Positions 24,824-35,131 are shown, counted from the stretch's first letter. The stretch is DNA of 64,000 nucleotides from Bacteroidales bacterium (GCA_030523765.1 JAUNHX010000007.1:1-64000); one strand, 5' to 3'. Program-made: numbers and translations. The notes: generated from the sequence alone by a model not told the origin.

Positions 24824-24836
24824 CGCTCAGTAAAAA

Positions 24837-26669
24837 ATGAAAGAGAAACGTTGGATATTACGCGAAGATGTTGATGTAGAAAGTGTTGATAAGTTAGCGG
24901 AATCGTTGGGAGTTGACAAAATTATTGCCACATTGCTCGTTGAGCGTGGGGTAACAAGTTTTAAGGAAGCAAAAGAGTTCTTTCGACCCAGTTTGGATCA
25001 GTTGCACGACCCGTTCTTGATGAAGGATATGGACAAAGCCATAGAGCGCATCAATACGGCAATCCGCAAAAAGGAGCGGATTATGGTTTATGGCGACTAC
25101 GATGTAGACGGCACCTCAGCAGTAGCGCTGGTTTATTCCTACTTCCGAACCATCCATAACAATATCGATTTCTACATCCCTGAACGCGACACAGAAGGAT
25201 CGGGCCTTTCATATAAAGGCGTCGATTACGCTCGTGAAACGGGCGTAAAGTTAATTATTACACTCGATTGCGGTATCAAAGCTGTCGAGCAAACTCGATA
25301 TGCGAAGTCTTTTGGTATCGATATCATTGTTGGCGATCATCACCTCGAGGGCGATGAGTTGCCTGATGCTGTTGCTATCCTTGACCCTAAACGTCACGAC
25401 TGCCCTTATCCCTTCAAGGAGTTGGCCGGTTGTGGTATTGGCTTCAAGATTGTAGAGGCCTATTTGGAACAGAAAATGGGAGTACGGCTTTGTGATCACT
25501 ATGAAGCCGATGATGTGCTGAAACGTAAAGCGCAAGAGACGCTGAAACTGAAGTTGTTGCGCTATCTCGATTTGGTAGTAATCAGCATTGCTAGCGATAT
25601 TGTGCCCATTGTGGGCGAGAACAGAGTGTTGGCATCGTACGGATTGAAGGTTATCAATACTTGTCCTCGTCCCGGATTGGAGGCTATCCTCTACTACGGT
25701 CATATTGAGCGACGTAGTGAAGCCGACCGAACCAAGAATCCCGACAACGACAGTTATTTTAATCGCGACCTGAATATTAGCGATCTTGTTTTCCTTGTAG
25801 GTCCTCGTATCAATGCAGCAGGTCGTGTAAGGAGTGCCTTCGACTCGGTACGTATCCTAATTAGCGATAACAAGCAGCAAGCCAGAGCTTTGGCCGAAGA
25901 GATAAACAACTACAACATTCAGCGCAAAGACCTTGATACGGCCGCTACCGAGGCGGCTCGTCAGCGTATTGATAATGATGAGAAGGCCAAACATCGCAAA
26001 TCGATTGTCCTAGTCGACGAGAATTGGCATCGTGGTGTGGTGGGTATTGTGGCTTCCCGTTTGGTTGAGGCCTATTTCAAGCCTACAATCATCTTTACCC
26101 TTTCGTCCGATAACCTTTATGTTGGCTCAGCCCGATCGTTTAAAGATTTCGATATTCATGCTGCATTGGAGCAGTGTGCCGATTTGCTTGAAAACTTTGG
26201 CGGACATAAGTATGCTGCGGGTGTTTCGGTGAAACCAGAAAATTTCCAAGCCTTTTCCGATAGGTTCGAAGAGGTAGTTCAGAACAGCATTACCGAAATT
26301 GATCAAACACCTGAGATACTGATCGATGCCGAGATTAGTTTCCCCGAACATATCACCCCCAAGTTTGTTCGTATTCTTAAACAGTTTGCCCCCTTCGGCC
26401 CCGAAAATAATGTGCCTGTATTCCTTAGCCGTAGGTTGGTGGATACGGGGTTCCCTCGCGTGGTTGGAAACAATCACCTCAAGTTTTCTGCTATCCAACT
26501 CGATGCCCGCAGTCGCTCCTATCCCGCTATTGGATTTGGTTTAGGCGATTACTATCCGAGCATCAAAGCGGGCGAGGCCTTCGATTTGGTTTACAACCTT
26601 GAGGAGAACACTTGGAACGGCAAATCGGAGACGCAACTCAATGTGAAAGATATTCGTATTGATGATTAA
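24837..26669 (+). CDS. recJ: Single-stranded-DNA-specific exonuclease RecJ
   Basis: RecJ is a 5'-3' single-strand exonuclease of recombination and mismatch repair. The 610-residue protein shows the DHH-family motifs YGDYDVDGTSA (85-95) and VGDHH (165-169) with LDPK, then the DHHA1 part with GGHKYAAG. Length is typical. The gene opens the plus-strand half of the window. A run of stops just upstream leaves no alternative start, and the promoter box is only 13 nt away, so the message may be almost leaderless. ettA follows 119 bp downstream. Confidence 0.95.
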   Translation: MKEKRWILREDVDVESVDKLAESLGVDKIIATLLVERGVTSFKEAKEFFRPSLDQLHDPFLMKDMDKAIERINTAIRKKERIMVYGDYDVDGTSAVALVYSYFRTIHNNIDFYIPERDTEGSGLSYKGVDYARETGVKLIITLDCGIKAVEQTRYAKSFGIDIIVGDHHLEGDELPDAVAILDPKRHDCPYPFKELAGCGIGFKIVEAYLEQKMGVRLCDHYEADDVLKRKAQETLKLKLLRYLDLVVISIASDIVPIVGENRVLASYGLKVINTCPRPGLEAILYYGHIERRSEADRTKNPDNDSYFNRDLNISDLVFLVGPRINAAGRVRSAFDSVRILISDNKQQARALAEEINNYNIQRKDLDTAATEAARQRIDNDEKAKHRKSIVLVDENWHRGVVGIVASRLVEAYFKPTIIFTLSSDNLYVGSARSFKDFDIHAALEQCADLLENFGGHKYAAGVSVKPENFQAFSDRFEEVVQNSITEIDQTPEILIDAEISFPEHITPKFVRILKQFAPFGPENNVPVFLSRRLVDTGFPRVVGNNHLKFSAIQLDARSRSYPAIGFGLGDYYPSIKAGEAFDLVYNLEENTWNGKSETQLNVKDIRIDD

Positions 26670-26788
26670 TAGGTCTTATTGCTAGATCAAGGAGACCGAT
26701 GCGGACAGAGGAGTAGGAAGACAATAACCCTCCCGTTCTTGCGCTGTCCACTATGTATAGTTATTAACCAAAAAAAGAATAATAATTC

Positions 26789-28468
26789 ATGGCTGACGAT
26801 AAAAAAATCATTTTCTCGATGGTGGGAGTTGGAAAACTGATACCCCCATCACGACAGATTCTGAAAGACATCTACCTCTCCTTTTTCTATGGTGCTAAAA
26901 TTGGTATCATAGGTCTTAATGGCTCGGGTAAGTCTTCTCTGCTGAAGATTATTGCTGGAGTGGATAAAGACTATCAGGGCGAGGTGGTCTTTTCGCCAGG
27001 CTATTCGGTAGGATATCTAGAACAAGAACCCAAACTCGATGATACCAAGACGGTTAAAGAGGTGGTGCAGGAGGCTGTACACGAGGTGGTTGACCTTATG
27101 AAGGAATACGATGAGGTGAACAACAAGTTTGCCGAACCGATGAGCGATGATGAGATGAACAAACTCATTGAACGTCAAGGCGAACTTACCGAACTGCTCG
27201 ATCAACACGATGCTTGGACTCTTGATAGCAGACTTGAAAGAGCGATGGATGCTTTGCGTTGCCCCGATGAGGATCAGTTGGTGAAGAATCTCTCGGGCGG
27301 CGAACGTCGCCGTGTGGCCCTTTGCCGCTTGCTGCTCCAAGAACCCGACATTCTGCTCCTTGATGAGCCTACCAACCATCTCGATGCAGAGAGCATCGAT
27401 TGGCTAGAACAGCATTTGCAACAGTATAAAGGCACCGTCATCGCTGTTACCCACGACCGCTATTTCCTTGATAATGTAGCTGGTTGGATCCTTGAGTTGG
27501 ATCGTGGTGAAGGAATCCCCTGGCAGGGAAACTATTCTTCGTGGCTCGATCAGAAAACACAGCGTTTGGCTATGGAGGAGAAGCAGGAGAGCAAACGTCG
27601 CAAAACGTTGCAGCGAGAGTTGGAGTGGGTTCGTATGGCACCGAAAGCACGACACGCTAAGGGCAAAGCCCGTTTGGCTGCCTACGATAGGATGATGAAC
27701 GAAGATGTGAAGGAGAAGGAGGCCAACCTCGAAATCTATATCCCCAATGGTCCTCGTTTGGGTAACAAGGTGTTGGAGGTGGAAGGGGTTAGTAAAGCCT
27801 ATGGCGATAAGCTTCTTTATGAGAACCTTACCTTCTCGTTACCACCAGCTGGTATTGTAGGCGTTATTGGACCTAACGGTTGTGGAAAAACTACACTCTT
27901 CCGTCTTATCATGGGGTTGGAACAGCCTGATACGGGAACTTTTACAGTAGGCGAAACGGTAAAGATAGGATATGTTGACCAACAACATGTTCAGATTGAT
28001 CCCGAGAAGTCGGTATGGGAGGTGGTTTCCGAAGGCAACGACCAAATCCAGATGGGAGGACGCCTCGTTAATTCGCGTGCCTATATCAGTCGTTTTAATT
28101 TCTCGGGCAACGATCAGAGCAAGAAAGCGGGTGTCCTTTCTGGAGGCGAACGCAACCGATTGCATTTGGCTCTCACCTTAAAGAGCGAAGCTAACGTGTT
28201 GCTTCTCGATGAGCCCACTAACGACATCGATGTCAATACGATGCGAGCTCTGGAGGAAGGCTTGGAAAATTTTGCTGGATGTGCTGTTATAATCAGTCAC
28301 GACCGTTGGTTCTTAGATCGTATTTGCACCCATATCCTTGCTTTTGAGGGCGATTCGCAGGTCTACTTCTTTGAAGGCTCCTATTCTGAATACGAGGAGA
28401 ATCGTCGCAAACGATTGGGCGACGATATGCCCCATAGGCTTCATTACAAGAAACTGATGGCTAAATAA
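26789..28468 (+). CDS. ettA: Energy-dependent translational throttle protein EttA (ABC-F)
   Basis: ABC-F ATPase of 559 residues that acts on the ribosome, not in transport. Two nucleotide-binding domains: Walker A GLNGSGKSS (42-50) and signature LSGGERRRVALC in the first, GPNGCGKTT and LSGGERNRLHLA in the second. There are no membrane segments. The linker carries the EttA-type stretch EKQESKRRKTLQRELEWVRMAPKARHAKGKARLAAYD. In E. coli EttA binds the E site and gates the first elongation step according to the ADP/ATP ratio. The next gene starts 9 bp downstream. Confidence 0.95.
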   Translation: MADDKKIIFSMVGVGKLIPPSRQILKDIYLSFFYGAKIGIIGLNGSGKSSLLKIIAGVDKDYQGEVVFSPGYSVGYLEQEPKLDDTKTVKEVVQEAVHEVVDLMKEYDEVNNKFAEPMSDDEMNKLIERQGELTELLDQHDAWTLDSRLERAMDALRCPDEDQLVKNLSGGERRRVALCRLLLQEPDILLLDEPTNHLDAESIDWLEQHLQQYKGTVIAVTHDRYFLDNVAGWILELDRGEGIPWQGNYSSWLDQKTQRLAMEEKQESKRRKTLQRELEWVRMAPKARHAKGKARLAAYDRMMNEDVKEKEANLEIYIPNGPRLGNKVLEVEGVSKAYGDKLLYENLTFSLPPAGIVGVIGPNGCGKTTLFRLIMGLEQPDTGTFTVGETVKIGYVDQQHVQIDPEKSVWEVVSEGNDQIQMGGRLVNSRAYISRFNFSGNDQSKKAGVLSGGERNRLHLALTLKSEANVLLLDEPTNDIDVNTMRALEEGLENFAGCAVIISHDRWFLDRICTHILAFEGDSQVYFFEGSYSEYEENRRKRLGDDMPHRLHYKKLMAK

Positions 28469-28477
28469 GAAAACGAT

Positions 28478-29275
28478 ATGAAAACGAGATGCGCTATCTT
28501 TATAGGAATGCTACTGATGGTAGCAACTGCATGTCCTGTTTGGGGGCAAGACTATCGTGTGGTGAATGCTAAGGGACGTGTGGTGAAGCAAATAGTGGAA
28601 ACGGAATCCTATTCATCGGGCAACGATATGAATAGGCAGAGTACCTATTTCTTCGACCAGCAGGGCACTATTGATCGCATCGAAAAGCGGAGCCCCCTAT
28701 CGCCTAATCCTATGGTTGAGAAGGTGGAACGCGATAGTTATCCTACAAAAGGTGTTTCTCGCAACAACCGAGAAGAGCATCGTTTTGATGGAACGGTCGA
28801 TTCGGTGTTCAGTATAGAGCGCCATCAGTTGGTTAGTATTCGCATCTATGATGGCGATTGCGATTTGGTGGAGCTTCATTCCTATGGTTCTGATGGGTTG
28901 ATATATAATTCGATTTTTCATGTATATCGTCAACCAGGAGTGCTGCTTTATAGTCGGCTCTATTATTATCAGAAAGGAAGGATGACCACACGAAAAGAGT
29001 ATCGCTATAATAGGCAAGGACTTCTTACTCAAAGTCTTCAGTACTCTATGATCGAGGGCGATTATTTGGTGCTACAAGAGCGCCTTAGTTATGATAAACA
29101 ACAGCGGGTGGTGAAGAAGGTGAAGACTCATTATAATATTGAAGACAACTCTACACGCACCACCACTGAGCGCAACAAATATACCTACGATCGTCAGGGC
29201 AACTGGACACAGCGGCTCTATTATTATGATGGTCAGTTGTTAAGTACTACTACACGAACTATTACCTATTGGTAA
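28478..29275 (+). CDS. Secreted protein with YD-like repeats, function unknown
   Basis: Not a family I can name. It has 265 residues with a signal peptide (1-24, ending PVWGQ). The mature protein is rich in Y, R and Q and shows loosely repeated beta-hairpins of the form Y-x-Y-(N/D)-R-Q-G-x(2-4)-Q: KEYRYNRQGLLTQ, ERLSYDKQQRVVK, NKYTYDRQGNWTQRLYYYDGQ. These resemble RHS/YD-type repeats seen in wall and surface proteins of Bacteroidota. It starts 9 bp after ettA, so it is probably co-transcribed. Confidence 0.75.
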   Translation: MKTRCAIFIGMLLMVATACPVWGQDYRVVNAKGRVVKQIVETESYSSGNDMNRQSTYFFDQQGTIDRIEKRSPLSPNPMVEKVERDSYPTKGVSRNNREEHRFDGTVDSVFSIERHQLVSIRIYDGDCDLVELHSYGSDGLIYNSIFHVYRQPGVLLYSRLYYYQKGRMTTRKEYRYNRQGLLTQSLQYSMIEGDYLVLQERLSYDKQQRVVKKVKTHYNIEDNSTRTTTERNKYTYDRQGNWTQRLYYYDGQLLSTTTRTITYW

Positions 29276-29337
29276 ACCTCCTTTCTTTGAATAACGATAA
29301 TACCTCGATATCACCACTCAATAAAAACTTTAAAGTT

Positions 29338-32300
29338 ATGCAGTTCACTCACCTTCATGTTCACAGTCATTTCTCAATCCTCGATGGAATGTCGAAGATA
29401 CCCGATTTGATCAAGAAATGCAAAAAGAACGGTATGTATGCTATGGCTCTCACCGATCATGGTAATATGTATGGTATCAAGGAGTTTTTCGATACTGTCA
29501 ACAAAGAGAATAAGAAGGTGAAAGAGGCTATCAACGAGCAGCAGGCGATCCTTGACAACGATGGTGCTAGCCAAGAAGAGAAAATGGCGGCTCAGGCAAA
29601 AATCGAGGAACTTAACGGTACTTTCTTTAAGCCGATTCTAGGTACTGAGGCCTATTGTGCTCATCAGCATCGCACCATCCGTGATGAACGTGGATGGCAT
29701 CTTATCTTGTTGGCTAAGAATAAGAAAGGATATCTCAATCTTTGCAAAATCAGCAGCAAGGCTTTTATTGAAGGCTACTACTATCAGCCTCGTATGGATC
29801 ATGAATTGCTGGAGCAATACCACGAGGGAATTATTTGTTGTTCTGCTTGCCTGGGTGGCGAGATTCCGCAAAAGATTATGCATGGCGATCTTTCGGGAGC
29901 TGAGGAGAGTGTGCTTTGGTTTAAGAATCTCTTTGGTGACGACTATTATTTAGAATTGCAGCGTCATCAAACCGACAAACCTAATGCCGCTTACGACACT
30001 TTCGAGAAGCAAGAACAAGTGAATAAGGTGCTAATCGAACTAGCAAGGAAGCACAATATCAAGTTGATTGCTACCAACGATGTCCACTTTGTAGAGGAGG
30101 AACACGGTGAGGCTCATGACCGATTGATATGTCTCAGTACGGGTAAGGATTTTAACGATCCCAACCGTCTTCACTATACCAAGCAAGAGTGGCTTAAGAG
30201 TCCTGCCGAGATGGAGGCTGTTTTTAGCGATATTCCTGAGGCACTTGCCAATACGCAAGAGATTGTCGATAAGGTGGAAACCTATAGTATCGACTCGGCG
30301 CCCATCATGCCGGTATTCCCTATCCCCGAATCGTTTGGTAGCGAGGATGAATACCGCAGTCGTATCACCGAAAAGGAACTTTTTGATGAATTTACCCAAA
30401 ACGAACATGGAGAGGTGGTGCTCAGTAAGGAGGCGGCCGATAAGGTGATTGTCCGTTTGGGAGGATACGAGAAACTATATCGTATCAAGTTTGAGGCCGA
30501 TTATTTGGCCGATCTTACGTGGAAGGGCGCTCACAAACGTTATGGAGAAGAACTTTCCGACGAGCAGATTGAACGTATCAAGTTCGAGCTTCACGTTATC
30601 AAGACGATGGGTTTTCCTGGCTATTTCCTTATTGTACAGGATTATATTCGGGGTGCTCGCGAAGAGTTAGGGGTTAGTGTAGGCCCTGGTCGTGGTTCGG
30701 CAGCTGGTTCAGTTGTCGCTTACTGTTTGTGGATTACTGATATCGATCCGTTGAAGTACGATCTACTTTTTGAGCGTTTCCTTAATCCTGACCGTATTTC
30801 GCTACCCGATATCGATGTTGACTTCGATGATGCTGGTCGCGGACGGGTGTTGGATTGGATTACCGAAAAGTATGGAGTTGAGAAGGTGGCGCATATCATC
30901 ACGTACGGTACTATGGCCACTAAGTCGTCAATTGCCGATGTGGCGCGTGTACAAGGGGTTCCAATCCCTAAAGTGAATGAGATAAAGAGTTATATCCCTG
31001 AGCGTTCATTTCCAGATAATATTAAGGATGAGAAAGGCAAATCGCCAAAAGTTAATCTACACAACTGTTACAAGTATGTGCCTGAACTGAAGAGTCTTTA
31101 CGAAGAGGGCCCTGAAGATATAAAGAGTGTGCTCACTTATGCCGAAGAGTTGGAGGATACCAACCGTCAGATTGGTATTCATGCTTGTGGCGTTATTATT
31201 GGTGCGGACGATCTTACCAACTTTGCGCCTGTATGTACTATCTATGATAAGGAGAGTAAACGCGATGTGGTTGTTACTCAGTATGATGGACACGTAATCG
31301 AAACTGTAGGCCTTATCAAGATGGACTTTCTTGGGTTGAAGAACCTTACCATTATCAAGGATGCCCTTGAGAGTATTAAGAAGCGCCACGGTGTTGAAAT
31401 CGATATTGACCACATCCCGATAGATGATGAACTTACCTATAAGCTTTTTTGCGATGGCAACACTGTAGGTACTTTCCAATTTGAGTCGGCCGGCATGCAG
31501 AAATATTTACGTGAGTTGCAGCCGCATGTTTTCGAGGATCTTATCGCTATGAATGCCCTTTATCGTCCAGGCCCTATGGATTATATTCCTACTTTCATCA
31601 ATCGAAAGCTGGGGCGTGAGCCTATCGAGTATCCTATTCCTGAGATGGAGAAATACTTGAAGGATACATACGGTGTTACAGTATATCAAGAGCAGGTGAT
31701 GCTTCTGTCGCGACAATTGGCCAACTTTACTCGTGGCGAGAGCGACACCCTTCGTAAGGCGATGGGTAAGAAGCTGATCGATAAGATGATGGAGCTGAAA
31801 GACAAGTTCTTAAAGCAGGGACAGGAGAATGGCCATCCTGCCGATGTGTTGGAGCACATATGGAAAGACTGGGAGAAATTTGCCAGTTATGCTTTCAACA
31901 AATCGCATGCCACTTGCTATTCTTGGGTAGCTTATCAGACGGCATATCTCAAAGCACATTATCCTGCCGAATATATGGCTGCGGTGATGACTAGTGCATT
32001 GAGCGACAGCAAGCGTGTTATTGAGTTGATGGAGGAATGTCGCCGTATGAAACTCACCATCCTTGGCCCTAGCATCAACGAGTCGGAAATCAATTTCTCT
32101 GTCAACAGCAAGGGGGAGATTCGTTTTGGATTGGGTGCTATTGCTGGTATGGGACAAGCGGCATCTAGTGTGATCATTAATGAACGAAATGCCAACGGGG
32201 TCTTCAAGAGTGTTTTTGATTTACTTGAACGTGTTGATATTAAATCGCTCAACCGTAAAAATATGGAGGTGTTGGCTAAAGCAGGTGCTTTTGATGAATT

Positions 32301-33177
32301 TTCAGAAATGCATCGTGCCCAGTTCTTCTATCGTGAAAATGAAAACGAGGGGACGCCTACCTATATCGAAAAGCTGATTAAATGGGCTGTCCGCAAACAG
32401 GAGAGTGCCAATTCTAACCAAATGTCGCTGTTCGATCTCAGTGAGGAGATCCAGCAGGATGACCATCCACCTATTCCTCAGTGTCCTGCCTGGAATAGTA
32501 TCGAGCAATGTGGTTTTGAGAAAGAGGTGATAGGATTCTATCTTAATGGTCATCCGCTCGATGCCTTCCGTTTGGCTATCGATAATTATGTTCATACTGA
32601 AGTGGCGCAGCTCAATGACCTTACTAATTTTGTTGGTCAATCGAATATCAATTTCTGTGGTGTCATCAAATCGGCCAAGTCCTCTATTACTCGTCGTGGA
32701 AGTTCTATGGGTATCTACACTATTGAGGATTATTCTGGAACCTTTGAGTTTCGGCTTTTTGATGATAGCAACGTCAAATTCCAACCTTTCCTACAAGAAA
32801 ATCAGTTCGTTTATTGCACCGCTACTGTCGAAAAACGAAACTACCGTCAACCTGACGGTTCTTGGAAAGAGGGGAGCCCTCAGTTTAGAATCGTTGATGT
32901 TAGTCTTTTAGCAAGCGTAGTCGATACAAAAACGAAACGTATAGTTTTCCATGTTCCCCTTGCCTCCGTTACTCACGATCTAGCTACTCAGATCCAACAG
33001 CAAGCTAAAAAGCATCGAGGAAATGCATTGCTGCAAGCTGTGGTTGAGGACGATGAGAATAAGATGCAGATTTCTATGTCGGCTCCAGGACTTCGGGTTA
33101 AGCCTGACGATTTCATCCCTTTGTTGCGTTCGTTTACTGCTGTATCGAAAATTGAATTGAGCGATAAAGAAAAATAA
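29338..33177 (+). CDS. dnaE: DNA polymerase III subunit alpha
   Basis: The replicative polymerase subunit, 1279 residues. Domains in order: N-terminal PHP domain (HVHSHFSILDG at 6-16, ALTDHGNMYG), the palm with GPGRGSAAGS and the catalytic PDIDVDF motif at about 490-496, fingers and beta-clamp-binding region, tandem helix-hairpin-helix motifs, and a C-terminal OB fold (about 1050-1200). The ATG at 29338 fits the conserved start of the PHP domain; a longer frame to 29269 would need a TTG start inside the previous gene. Next gene follows 7 bp after. Confidence 0.97.
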   Translation: MQFTHLHVHSHFSILDGMSKIPDLIKKCKKNGMYAMALTDHGNMYGIKEFFDTVNKENKKVKEAINEQQAILDNDGASQEEKMAAQAKIEELNGTFFKPILGTEAYCAHQHRTIRDERGWHLILLAKNKKGYLNLCKISSKAFIEGYYYQPRMDHELLEQYHEGIICCSACLGGEIPQKIMHGDLSGAEESVLWFKNLFGDDYYLELQRHQTDKPNAAYDTFEKQEQVNKVLIELARKHNIKLIATNDVHFVEEEHGEAHDRLICLSTGKDFNDPNRLHYTKQEWLKSPAEMEAVFSDIPEALANTQEIVDKVETYSIDSAPIMPVFPIPESFGSEDEYRSRITEKELFDEFTQNEHGEVVLSKEAADKVIVRLGGYEKLYRIKFEADYLADLTWKGAHKRYGEELSDEQIERIKFELHVIKTMGFPGYFLIVQDYIRGAREELGVSVGPGRGSAAGSVVAYCLWITDIDPLKYDLLFERFLNPDRISLPDIDVDFDDAGRGRVLDWITEKYGVEKVAHIITYGTMATKSSIADVARVQGVPIPKVNEIKSYIPERSFPDNIKDEKGKSPKVNLHNCYKYVPELKSLYEEGPEDIKSVLTYAEELEDTNRQIGIHACGVIIGADDLTNFAPVCTIYDKESKRDVVVTQYDGHVIETVGLIKMDFLGLKNLTIIKDALESIKKRHGVEIDIDHIPIDDELTYKLFCDGNTVGTFQFESAGMQKYLRELQPHVFEDLIAMNALYRPGPMDYIPTFINRKLGREPIEYPIPEMEKYLKDTYGVTVYQEQVMLLSRQLANFTRGESDTLRKAMGKKLIDKMMELKDKFLKQGQENGHPADVLEHIWKDWEKFASYAFNKSHATCYSWVAYQTAYLKAHYPAEYMAAVMTSALSDSKRVIELMEECRRMKLTILGPSINESEINFSVNSKGEIRFGLGAIAGMGQAASSVIINERNANGVFKSVFDLLERVDIKSLNRKNMEVLAKAGAFDEFSEMHRAQFFYRENENEGTPTYIEKLIKWAVRKQESANSNQMSLFDLSEEIQQDDHPPIPQCPAWNSIEQCGFEKEVIGFYLNGHPLDAFRLAIDNYVHTEVAQLNDLTNFVGQSNINFCGVIKSAKSSITRRGSSMGIYTIEDYSGTFEFRLFDDSNVKFQPFLQENQFVYCTATVEKRNYRQPDGSWKEGSPQFRIVDVSLLASVVDTKTKRIVFHVPLASVTHDLATQIQQQAKKHRGNALLQAVVEDDENKMQISMSAPGLRVKPDDFIPLLRSFTAVSKIELSDKEK

Positions 33178-33184
33178 TCATCTC

Positions 33185-34120
33185 ATGGAACTGCAAACTC
33201 GTATATCCGTAAGTCAAAGTCCCTTCCAACTTAATCATCAGAGTCCACTGCTGATGGTTGGTTCATGTTTCACCGAACATATTGGTGAGCAGCTTTTGCA
33301 TGGTGGTTTCGAGGTGATGCAGAATCCTTTCGGCATTCTCTATAATCCGCTTAGTATTGTGGAGTGTATTCAGCGTTGTCTCACGCTGCAGCCCTTGGGT
33401 AACGATGATATGGTTCAGTATCGAGGACTTTGGCATTCGTGGTTGCATCATGGCTCGTTTTCCAACAAAGAGAAGGATCAGTTGCTTGAGAGTTCTCTTC
33501 TGCAGCAACGCCAAGCTCATCAATTCATAGAGCGAGGTTGCCAATTGATTATCACTTTGGGCGATGCCCATTATTATACTCTTCACGATAGTGATTATGT
33601 GGTTGCCAATTGTCATAAGATGCCTGCGTCAGCCTTCGATCTTCATTGTGCAACAGTTGAAGAGGTGGTCGATTCCTTTGTCCCGCTTCTTGATCAATTG
33701 CAGCAGTTCCGAGTGCAAGTGCTTTTCACCATCAGTCCTATTCGGCATTGGGCATATGGTGCTCACGGTAGTCAGTTGGGGAAGGCAGTGCTGATGTTGG
33801 CTGTTGATGAATTGTTAAGGCGCTATCCACAACAGTGTTTTTATTTTCCTGCATACGAGATTATGGTCGATGAGCTTCGTGATTATCGTTTCTATGCTGA
33901 TGATATGCTTCACCCTTCTTCGTTGGCTCAGCGTATTATCTTTGACCATATGCTCCAAGCTCATGCTAATGCTGATACTTGTAGTCTTATTAAGCAGCAT
34001 TCTCAACTATACGCCATGCAGTCGCATCGTCCTATCAACCCTGAGAGTGAGGAATATCGGCTTTTTGAAGCTAAACTCAATGCTATGAAAGAAACAATGA
34101 ATAAAAAATATAAACAATGA
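33185..34120 (+). CDS. GSCFA domain-containing protein
   Basis: Member of the GSCFA family, named after a conserved N-terminal motif, here GSCFTEHIG at residues 26-34. The 311-residue protein resembles SGNH/GDSL-type hydrolases in layout: a block near 175-185 (VLFTISPIRHW) and a late D-x-x-H motif (YADDMLHPS at about 239-247) would supply the other catalytic residues. The substrate is unknown; an esterase acting on cell-envelope polymers is a guess. Its stop overlaps the ddl start (ATGA), so the two are coupled. Confidence 0.88.
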   Translation: MELQTRISVSQSPFQLNHQSPLLMVGSCFTEHIGEQLLHGGFEVMQNPFGILYNPLSIVECIQRCLTLQPLGNDDMVQYRGLWHSWLHHGSFSNKEKDQLLESSLLQQRQAHQFIERGCQLIITLGDAHYYTLHDSDYVVANCHKMPASAFDLHCATVEEVVDSFVPLLDQLQQFRVQVLFTISPIRHWAYGAHGSQLGKAVLMLAVDELLRRYPQQCFYFPAYEIMVDELRDYRFYADDMLHPSSLAQRIIFDHMLQAHANADTCSLIKQHSQLYAMQSHRPINPESEEYRLFEAKLNAMKETMNKKYKQ

Positions 34121-35106
34121 AAATGAATATTGCCATCGTTATGGGTGGATACTCAGGAGAGCATGATATCTCTATCATGAGTGGCACGCAGGTTTATCAG
34201 AGTATTAGTGCCGATCTTTATAATCGATATCGCGTAGTTGTTGAACGCGACCGTTGGTTTGGACTTGATGATGACGATCAGGAAATTCCTCTTGATCGGG
34301 CTGATTTTACTTTACATATGAGCAACAAGGTGGTGAAGTTCGATTTGGCGTTCATTATCATTCACGGCAATCCTGGCGAGAATGGTGTGTTGCAAGGATA
34401 TTTTGATATGTTGAGTATCCCCTATACCACTTGTGGTTTTTATACTTCGGCTCTTACTTTCAATAAAGCTTACTGCAATGCTGTGGTTCGTGATTTTGGT
34501 ATTACTAAAGTGGCTCGTTCTTTCCATCTTTTCGAGAATCAGCCTTATAACTGCCAGAAAATAGTCGATACTTTGGGTCTGCCCCTCTTTGTAAAACCTG
34601 CTGCGGGAGGTAGTAGTGTTGCCACTACTAAGGTAAAAACTATTGATCAGCTAGAGCCAGCTATTCGTGAAGCTTTTACTGAGGATCGAGAGGTGCTTGT
34701 AGAGGAGTTTATAAAAGGTCGCGAGTTTGATTGTGGTGTTTTCAGAGCTAAGCATCAGAAGTATGTTTTTCCCGTTACAGAGATTATTCCTACGGGCGGA
34801 CACGAGTTTTTTGATTATGATGCTAAATATAATGGTTTCTCTAACGAGGTGACTCCTGCGCAGGTTGATGATTCTATTAGTCGCGAAATTCAGGATGTTT
34901 CGTCTAAACTATATGATATGCTTAATTGTGAAGGCATTGTGAGATTCGACTATCTTTACGATGTAGAGCAATCGCACCTATATTTTATGGAAGTGAATAC
35001 TATTCCTGGTCAGTCACCCGAAAGCATTGTACCCAAAGAGGCGCGTGCTATAGGAATCTCACCTTCTGAATTGTATCATATGGCTATTGAAGCTGCGCTA
35101 AAATAA
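34117..35106 (+). CDS. ddl: D-alanine--D-alanine ligase
   Basis: ATP-grasp ligase of 329 residues that makes D-Ala-D-Ala for peptidoglycan. Motifs: GGYSGEHDISIMSG (about 9-22), the glycine loop VKPAAGGSSVAT (about 154-165), VEEFIKGREFDCGVF, and the metal/phosphate site FMEVNTIPGQSPESIVPKEA near the C-terminus. The ATG at 34117 overlaps the GSCFA stop codon by 4 nt; a second in-frame ATG lies 6 nt later. A long AT-rich terminator follows. Confidence 0.96.
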   Translation: MKMNIAIVMGGYSGEHDISIMSGTQVYQSISADLYNRYRVVVERDRWFGLDDDDQEIPLDRADFTLHMSNKVVKFDLAFIIIHGNPGENGVLQGYFDMLSIPYTTCGFYTSALTFNKAYCNAVVRDFGITKVARSFHLFENQPYNCQKIVDTLGLPLFVKPAAGGSSVATTKVKTIDQLEPAIREAFTEDREVLVEEFIKGREFDCGVFRAKHQKYVFPVTEIIPTGGHEFFDYDAKYNGFSNEVTPAQVDDSISREIQDVSSKLYDMLNCEGIVRFDYLYDVEQSHLYFMEVNTIPGQSPESIVPKEARAIGISPSELYHMAIEAALK

Positions 35107-35131
35107 TAGTAGCCGGTTTACTATGTTATTA

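Larger units (their letters stand above)
23998..24836. other. AT-rich gene-free region at the strand switch
   Basis: About 840 bp with no recognisable gene between the divergent rpmH and recJ. Strongly AT-rich. It contains the 11-nt periodic array at 24613-24656 and the recJ promoter near its right end. I looked for DnaA boxes (TTATCCACA) and found only imperfect ones such as one near 24012-24020, so I do not call an origin. Confidence 0.6.

Noticed and set aside
23998-24836. Replication origin
   Set aside because: No cluster of good DnaA boxes and no dnaA or dnaN nearby; kept only as a low-confidence finding because of the strand switch.
29269-29337. Longer dnaE start
   Set aside because: It would need a TTG start inside the end of the preceding gene, and the extra 23 residues are not like other DnaE N-termini. 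The ATG at 29338 fits the PHP domain.
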